From Clostridiales bacterium (GTDB lineage Bacteria; Bacillota; Clostridia; Lachnospirales; Lachnospiraceae): a stretch of DNA of 59,871 nucleotides. A program made the translations under genes and the position numbers. The stretch lies in assembly GCA_023663185.1 (NCBI GenBank), contig JAMPHY010000018.1:1-59871 (forward strand). The letters run 5' to 3'. Positions 54,886-59,871 of the stretch are shown piece by piece. Under the pieces are notes generated by a model, which saw only the letters and a list, made by a program, of their open reading frames with translations, was not told the DNA's origin and ran no database searches. Positions within the stretch are counted from its first letter, which is position 1, and every line of letters starts with the position of its first letter.

Positions 54886-56610
54886 ATGGACCAAAGCAAA
54901 CAAAGCAAGCAGAAACGAGTTCCTTTTTTCAAGTCTATCAGGGGTAAAGTGACAGTATCAATGGATTTGTTTATTTTTATTCCTGTGATGGTATTGATTC
55001 TATTAATTCTTCCCAATATGAGAGACACTATGAAAGAACAGACGCAGAATTATCTGTATGATATTACCGTGGCAACCGGTGAAAAGCTGGATTTGGCGGC
55101 GGCAGTCAGCGTCGATATAAATAATATGCTGCAGCCGGAGGCTTTACAGTATATGGTGGGCAGCGTAGGTATCACAGGTATGGAGTCAAGCTACGCCTAT
55201 GTGGTATCAGCCGACGGAACCATGTTATACCACCCTACCGAATCTAAAATCGGGCAGCCGGTTGAAAATGTGGTGGTAACGGGAGTCGTCAATGAGATTA
55301 AAGCGGGAAAGAAAAATATCGAACCGCAGATAATAGAATATGATTTTAAGGGCGTAAAAAAGTATGCGGCTTATTATGTGAATGCTAATTCCGATTACAT
55401 ATTAGTTATATCGGCAGACGAAGACGAAGTGCTGGAATCGGTTACAAGGATTACGTCTATCAGCGCGGTAGTAGGTTTTTGTATAATCGTACTCTTTGGC
55501 GTTACGGGATATTTTATAGTATTGTCGCTGACTTCTCCGCTTGTTAAGGTGAACGAGATAGTCAATAAGCTTGCCGATATGGACTTTACGGAGAATGAGA
55601 TTCAGAAGAAGCTAAACAGACGTAAAGACGAGACGGGAGAGATGAGCCGTGCCGTCGGCGTGCTTCGTACTAAATTGATAGAAGTAGTAAGCGGGCTGAA
55701 AACCCAGAGCGATAACATATTAGAAGCGTCGGATTCTTTGAAGGTGAATGCAGAAGAAACGGCTGCAACGGTAGAGCAGGTGGAGAAAGCCGTATCGGAT
55801 ATTTCCGCGGGCGCAACCTCACAGGCAGATGAGACGCAGAAAGCGACTGAGAACGTTATTTTAATAGGAAACATGGTAGTTGATACTTCCAAGGAAGTTG
55901 AAAATCTGATTGTCAACGCTACGTCAATGAAGGAGTCCGGCGATAAGGCGACTTCGACGCTTTTGCAGCTTGAGAAGATTAACAAGCATGCTCAGGAAGC
56001 GATTGATATTATTTATGAACAGACCAATACGACCAATGAATCGGCTATGAAAATCAGAGAGGCTACATCGCTTATTACTTCGATTGCAGAAGAGACAAAC
56101 CTTTTATCTTTGAATGCAAGTATCGAGGCGGCAAGAGCCGGAGAGCAGGGAAGAGGCTTTGCGGTAGTTGCGTCACAAATTCAGAAGCTTGCCGAGCAGT
56201 CCAATGAATCTGCGCAGCAGATTGAAAATATTACGGATTCGTTGATTGCCGACTCAGAGAAGGCTGTAAAGACGATGGGTGAAGTCAAAGAAGTCATGAA
56301 CGAGCAGATTGAACATGTTACTAAGACTGACGCAATCTTTGCAGAGGTTAAGTCCGGAATCGACAGCTCCATAGACGGAGTAAACAGAATAGCGGAAAAG
56401 ACTAAGAAGATGGACGAAGCAAGGATTAATGTAGTTGACGTGGTACAGAATCTGACGGCAATAGCGCAGGAGAATGCAGCGAGTACGGAAGAAACTTCGT
56501 CTTCGGTTACGGAAGTCAGCAGCATTGTATATAATATTTCCGAAAATGCGTCGAGAATGAAGAACGTTGCGGACGAATTAGAGCAGAATATGAATGTATT
56601 CAAGCTGTGA
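54886..56610 (+). CDS. Methyl-accepting chemotaxis protein
   Basis: A 574-residue chemoreceptor: N-terminal helix (about 24-46), an extracytoplasmic Cache-like sensor of about 140 residues ([23 protein letters not shown]), a second helix (about 190-212), HAMP (about 212-265), and the signalling bundle with tip [23 protein letters not shown]. Shorter sensor than the receptor at 38917. AAGGAAGG precedes the ATG at 54886, 45 bp after the tmRNA gene. Stands alone between housekeeping genes. Ligand unknown. Confidence 0.94.
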   Translation: MDQSKQSKQKRVPFFKSIRGKVTVSMDLFIFIPVMVLILLILPNMRDTMKEQTQNYLYDITVATGEKLDLAAAVSVDINNMLQPEALQYMVGSVGITGMESSYAYVVSADGTMLYHPTESKIGQPVENVVVTGVVNEIKAGKKNIEPQIIEYDFKGVKKYAAYYVNANSDYILVISADEDEVLESVTRITSISAVVGFCIIVLFGVTGYFIVLSLTSPLVKVNEIVNKLADMDFTENEIQKKLNRRKDETGEMSRAVGVLRTKLIEVVSGLKTQSDNILEASDSLKVNAEETAATVEQVEKAVSDISAGATSQADETQKATENVILIGNMVVDTSKEVENLIVNATSMKESGDKATSTLLQLEKINKHAQEAIDIIYEQTNTTNESAMKIREATSLITSIAEETNLLSLNASIEAARAGEQGRGFAVVASQIQKLAEQSNESAQQIENITDSLIADSEKAVKTMGEVKEVMNEQIEHVTKTDAIFAEVKSGIDSSIDGVNRIAEKTKKMDEARINVVDVVQNLTAIAQENAASTEETSSSVTEVSSIVYNISENASRMKNVADELEQNMNVFKL

Positions 56611-56625
56611 TATGTAGATTATGCG

Positions 56626-56656
56626 AAGGCATATTCCGGTTCGGGTATGCCTTTTA
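56626..56656 (+). terminator. Terminator after the second chemoreceptor
   Basis: AAGGCATA (56626-56633) and TATGCCTT (56646-56653) around a 12-base loop, then TTA. Confidence 0.7.
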
Positions 56657-56699
56657 TAATGCACGCTAATCATACGGGCTTAAGAAAGAGGCGGCAGAG

Positions 56700-58559
56700 A
56701 TGGCAAAATGGCTGATTGCGGCTAAAAAAGCGGACTTTAAAGAAATCGCACAAAAATATGGCATAGACCAAGTATTAGCGCGTATTATAAGAAACAGGGG
56801 CGTCTGCGGCGATGTGCAGATAGATAAGTTTCTAAATGGTACGCCTGAGGATTTTTATTCTCCGAGGCTGCTCTATGATATGGATAAAGCCGTTCAGTTC
56901 ATATTGGCTAAGATAGAAGAAAATGCCGCGATAAGAATAATAGGGGATTACGATATCGACGGTATCTGCGCTTCATATATTCTGCTTAAGGGGCTTAAAT
57001 CCTGCGGGGCGGTGGTTGATACCGTGATACCGCACCGCATAAAAGACGGTTACGGGCTTAATGATAACCTGATTAAAGAGGCTTATGACGACGGAATAGA
57101 TACGATTATTACCTGTGATAACGGAATAGCGGCGGCGCCTCAGGTAGAGTATGCTAAAGAACTCGGAATGAACGTAATTATAACGGACCATCATGAAGTG
57201 CCGTATGAAACTATGGCTGATGGAAGCAGGCGGGAATTACTGCCGGACGCGCAGGCGGTTATAGATCCGAAGCAGGAAAGATGTACTTATCCGTTTAAGG
57301 ACATATGCGGGGCGGTTGTCGCATATAAGTTTGTACAAGTATTAGTTGAAGAATATGAGAAAGCGCAAGGAAATGACATATATGGGAATAAGAGTTGCAT
57401 AGATAAGAGTGATGGCAATGGGTTAGGCAGTATTAGACTTGAGCATGACGGCGGCAGGCAGCAGATGTTAGAAGAACTTATGGAGTTTGCCGCTTTTGCC
57501 ACGGTGGGCGACGTGATGGAGCTTACCGATGAAAACCGTATTCTTGTCAAGTATGGTTTAAAGAAGATGGAACATACGAAAAATAACGGACTTAAGGCAT
57601 TAATCGAGGTCAACGGGCTGCAAGGAAAGGAGTTGTCGGCTTATCATATCGGCTTTATACTAGGCCCATGCCTTAATGCCACAGGCAGACTCGATACTGC
57701 AAAGAAGGCGCTTGCAATGCTGACAAGCGACGACTTTGCGCAGGCGGTTACGCTTGCGGCGCAGCTTAAGGAATTGAACGACAGCAGGAAGGAAATGACA
57801 AGGAAGGGAACGGAGCGCGCAGTAGAGATTATAGAGGGCAGCGCGCTTAAAGAAGATAAGGTATTGGTAGTTTATCTTGAGGACTGTCATGAAAGCCTTG
57901 CCGGAATCATTGCGGGCAGGATTAAGGAGAAATACCATAAACCTGTATTCGTATTGACGGATACGGACGAAGGGTTAAAGGGTTCAGGACGCTCGATAGA
58001 AAGTTATAATATGTATGAGCAGATGAGCCTTTGTAAGAACCTTTTTACCAAATACGGCGGACATAAGATGGCGGCGGGGCTGTCAATGCCTAAAGAAAAT
58101 CTGGAAGAATTTAGAAAAAGCCTTAATATGAACTGCGATTTATCAGATGATGATTTTGAAGAAAAAATATTAATAGACGTACCGATGCCGTTATCCTATG
58201 TAAGTATGGAGTTAGTAAAGCAGTTTAAGCTGTTGGAGCCTTTTGGCAACGGTAATCCTAAACCTGTATTTGCACAGAAAGACATACAGGTATTGCGGGG
58301 GAGAATACTTGGTAAAAATCAAAATGTAGGTAAATATGTTATCAAGGATTCTTCCGGCGGGGAATATGATATGATATATTTTGGAAATTTGGATAATTGG
58401 CATGATTTTTTGCAGGAAAGCTTTGGAAATGAGGAAATTGAAAAACTCTACCATAAAGGGAGCGTTTCTATTGTGATTCAGATAATTTACTATCCTGATA
58501 TAAATGTCTATCAAGGTAGGGAGAGTTTACAGATTGTTATGCAGGGATATAGGGTGTAG
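56700..58559 (+). CDS. recJ: Single-stranded-DNA exonuclease RecJ
   Basis: A 619-residue DHH-family nuclease: motif I DYDIDGICASY, motif with DNGIAA, motif III ITDHHEVP, then the DHHA1 segment (CLNATGRLDTA ... GSGRSIESYNMYEQM ... KYGGHKMAAGLSM) and a C-terminal OB-like domain (about 480-619; LLEPFGNGNPKPVFA). RecJ degrades 5'-ended single strands in recombination and repair. The length is slightly above that of short RecJ forms. Start ATG at 56700. It precedes the sugar kinase gene by 47 bp. Confidence 0.95.
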   Translation: MAKWLIAAKKADFKEIAQKYGIDQVLARIIRNRGVCGDVQIDKFLNGTPEDFYSPRLLYDMDKAVQFILAKIEENAAIRIIGDYDIDGICASYILLKGLKSCGAVVDTVIPHRIKDGYGLNDNLIKEAYDDGIDTIITCDNGIAAAPQVEYAKELGMNVIITDHHEVPYETMADGSRRELLPDAQAVIDPKQERCTYPFKDICGAVVAYKFVQVLVEEYEKAQGNDIYGNKSCIDKSDGNGLGSIRLEHDGGRQQMLEELMEFAAFATVGDVMELTDENRILVKYGLKKMEHTKNNGLKALIEVNGLQGKELSAYHIGFILGPCLNATGRLDTAKKALAMLTSDDFAQAVTLAAQLKELNDSRKEMTRKGTERAVEIIEGSALKEDKVLVVYLEDCHESLAGIIAGRIKEKYHKPVFVLTDTDEGLKGSGRSIESYNMYEQMSLCKNLFTKYGGHKMAAGLSMPKENLEEFRKSLNMNCDLSDDDFEEKILIDVPMPLSYVSMELVKQFKLLEPFGNGNPKPVFAQKDIQVLRGRILGKNQNVGKYVIKDSSGGEYDMIYFGNLDNWHDFLQESFGNEEIEKLYHKGSVSIVIQIIYYPDINVYQGRESLQIVMQGYRV

Positions 58560-58606
58560 AGAATATACCATATCCGCTACATATAGAGATGAGAGGGGCA
58601 AAAATT

Positions 58607-59536
58607 ATGATACTTACGGTAACATTGAATCCTGCGGTGGATAAAACGTACACATCGGGAGAACTGATTACGGGGCATGTGAACAGAATGCGCACGGTGA
58701 TGTCCATTGCGGGCGGCAAGGGAATAAACGTAACTAAGGTACTCAGGCAGTACGATTATCCGGTCTGCGCTACGGGTTTCCTGGGCGGCTATGCGGGAAA
58801 ATTTATCGAGGATTATCTTAGGAGTATTCAGGTGGATTGCCGTTTCATACATTTAGAGGCGGAGACCAGAAGCAATATGAATATTTTGGCGGATAACGGT
58901 TATGTGACGGAAATATTGGAGCCGGGACCTAAAATAAGCGAAGACCAGCTTAAGAGATTTCTTGTGCGATATGAGGAATTATTATCGGAGAGCGAAATAG
59001 TGATAATGTCCGGCAGTATAGCGCAGGGGCTGCCCGACGATATTTATGCGGTATTGATAGAAAAAGCCCGTATGCGCGGCATTAAAACTATGCTTGATAC
59101 CAGCGGGGAAAGTCTTAAGAAAGGAATCGAGGCTAAACCTTATATGATTAAACCCAATCAGAAGGAATTAGAATATATCGTAGGGCATAAACTTTCAAAT
59201 AGGGACTCGGTGGCGGACGCGGCGCTTAGCATACACAAATCAGGAGTGGCTCATGTGCTGGCGTCGATGGGAAAAAAGGGCTTGCTCTCAGCGGACGGCG
59301 GTAAAGTTTTCTTTGCCAAAGCTGCGACGGTTAAGGCGGTGAACACGGTAGGCTGCGGGGACTGCGTAGTAGCCTCTTACGCCATGTCGGTTATGAACAG
59401 GGAACGTAATGAGAACGCATTGAAAAGAGCGGTAGCGATTGCGGCGGCTAACGCCACTACGCTTGTGAGTGCGGATATTCCTAAAGATACGGCGCAAGAG
59501 TTACTTGAGAGCGCTACGGCGGAGCAGATAAGATAA
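58607..59536 (+). CDS. 1-phosphofructokinase-type PfkB kinase
   Basis: A 309-residue kinase of the FruK/LacC branch: ILTVTLNPAVDKTY at the start, GGKGINVTKVLRQ, and the catalytic block NTVGCGDCVVAS with the Asp kept but Ala and Ser of the usual GAGDS replaced by Cys. It should phosphorylate a sugar phosphate such as fructose 1-phosphate or tagatose 6-phosphate. There is no PTS or DeoR regulator beside it, so its pathway is not clear. GAGGGG precedes the ATG at 58607; an ATG at 58589 overlaps that site. Confidence 0.9.
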   Translation: MILTVTLNPAVDKTYTSGELITGHVNRMRTVMSIAGGKGINVTKVLRQYDYPVCATGFLGGYAGKFIEDYLRSIQVDCRFIHLEAETRSNMNILADNGYVTEILEPGPKISEDQLKRFLVRYEELLSESEIVIMSGSIAQGLPDDIYAVLIEKARMRGIKTMLDTSGESLKKGIEAKPYMIKPNQKELEYIVGHKLSNRDSVADAALSIHKSGVAHVLASMGKKGLLSADGGKVFFAKAATVKAVNTVGCGDCVVASYAMSVMNRERNENALKRAVAIAAANATTLVSADIPKDTAQELLESATAEQIR

Positions 59537-59586
59537 GGCGGATATGATAAGCAGCTTGTCAGATAAACTAAACAGAAAACTACGCA

Positions 59587-59625
59587 GAAAAAGCCTGAGC
59601 AGTCTCAGACTTTTTCGCATTTTCT
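59587..59625 (+). terminator. Terminator after the PfkB kinase
   Basis: GAAAAAGCCTGAG (59587-59599) pairs with CTCAGACTTTTTC around CAGT with one mismatch; GCATTTTCTT follows. The long A/T part suggests it may work in both directions. Confidence 0.75.
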
Positions 59626-59871
59626 TATGAGGGGGGAGATAGTTTGATTTCAACTATCTATGTTATTATGATATGGGGGAAATGTGTCTAAAGTGTGTTT
59701 TCTTTATTATAAAAATATAAATTTCTCTAAAAAATTTGTTATACAAAGGTCAAGTGGGCGTGTTTACATGCACATTTGACCTACAAACACAGTATGAAAA
59801 TCTCTGATTTTCATGCTCAGCCCTGAAAGGAAAAAATAATTCGCACTAATATTGCAGAAAACAAGCCTCTT
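59626..59871. other. Non-coding end of the window with two hairpins
   Basis: No gene is visible here. AGGTCAA (59747-59753) and TTGACCT (59776-59782) bracket a GTGTTTACATGCAC core. ATGAAAATC (59794-59802) and GATTTTCAT (59806-59814) form a perfect 9-bp stem around TCT. GAAAGGA at 59825-59831 could be the ribosome site of a gene beyond the edge, but no start follows in the remaining bases. Bases 59640-59740 are AT-rich and featureless. Confidence 0.5.

Overview
The window looks like a chromosomal segment of an anaerobic, Gram-positive member of the Clostridia, most likely Lachnospiraceae (Clostridium cluster XIVa). This rests on gene content and order: a CIRCE-controlled groESL, glgC-glgD side by side, secG-rnr-smpB-ssrA, a tmRNA with a clostridial-type tag (AEDNLAYAA), lipoprotein-type binding proteins, strong AGGAGG ribosome sites, moderate G+C with AT-rich intergenic DNA, and several Rpn-type PD-(D/E)XK nuclease/transposase genes and remnants. 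No rRNA, ordinary tRNA, prophage, complete IS or CRISPR array was seen. Species cannot be fixed from the sequence alone.

Layout. 1-6.0 kb (minus strand): a MoxR ATPase / DUF58 / membrane transglutaminase operon followed by a flotillin. 6.3-9.0 kb: an EAL-like/HDOD signalling protein and two small envelope proteins. 9.0-16.6 kb: a LacI-type regulator divergent from two ABC permeases, a binding lipoprotein, a GH32 beta-fructosidase and a PfkB fructokinase, which together form a sucrose or fructo-oligosaccharide module with two oppositely oriented operators and no ATPase of its own. 16.9-18.2 kb: a two-gene Panacea antitoxin / putative GNAT-like toxin pair. 18.4-21.6 kb: secreted proteins (DUF3298-like lipoprotein, LysM protein, SH3/transglutaminase protein), the first behind an unusual triple 11-bp direct repeat. 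21.7-26.2 kb: glgC-glgD, a Gre factor, dCMP deaminase and a degenerate GGDEF protein. 26.3-31.6 kb: groES-groEL, the RelA/SpoT-type (p)ppGpp enzyme and a metallo-beta-lactamase-fold hydrolase.

31.8-35.7 kb holds a three-gene cassette (VWA protein with a peptidase-like N-terminus, MoxR-type AAA ATPase, leucine-rich-repeat protein). It is preceded by a 152-bp imperfect palindrome, and part of one arm recurs before the third gene. 35.8-38.0 kb is a graveyard of Rpn/PD-(D/E)XK genes, with one intact copy and two broken ones. In one broken copy a nonsense codon stands where the catalytic Gln of the E-x-Q motif is expected.

The most striking region is 38.0-47.5 kb. A tightly packed operon encodes an orphan LytTR response regulator, a Cache-type chemoreceptor, a one-piece ABC importer (binding lobes + permease + ATPase) ending in what looks like a degenerate RsbW-type HATPase domain, a 5'-nucleotidase, a STAS anti-sigma-factor antagonist and a membrane PP2C phosphatase fused to an intact HATPase. 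A tandem pair of LytTR-like boxes sits just upstream of its -10 element. It runs into a ChvE/MmsAB-type sugar ABC transporter with a 22-bp gap. I read this as a solute-sensing partner-switching system; that is inference.

51.4-59.9 kb is housekeeping: secG, rnr, smpB, tmRNA, a second chemoreceptor, recJ and a 1-phosphofructokinase-type kinase, ending in a non-coding stretch with two hairpins. Start codons were chosen by ribosome-binding sites where several were possible.
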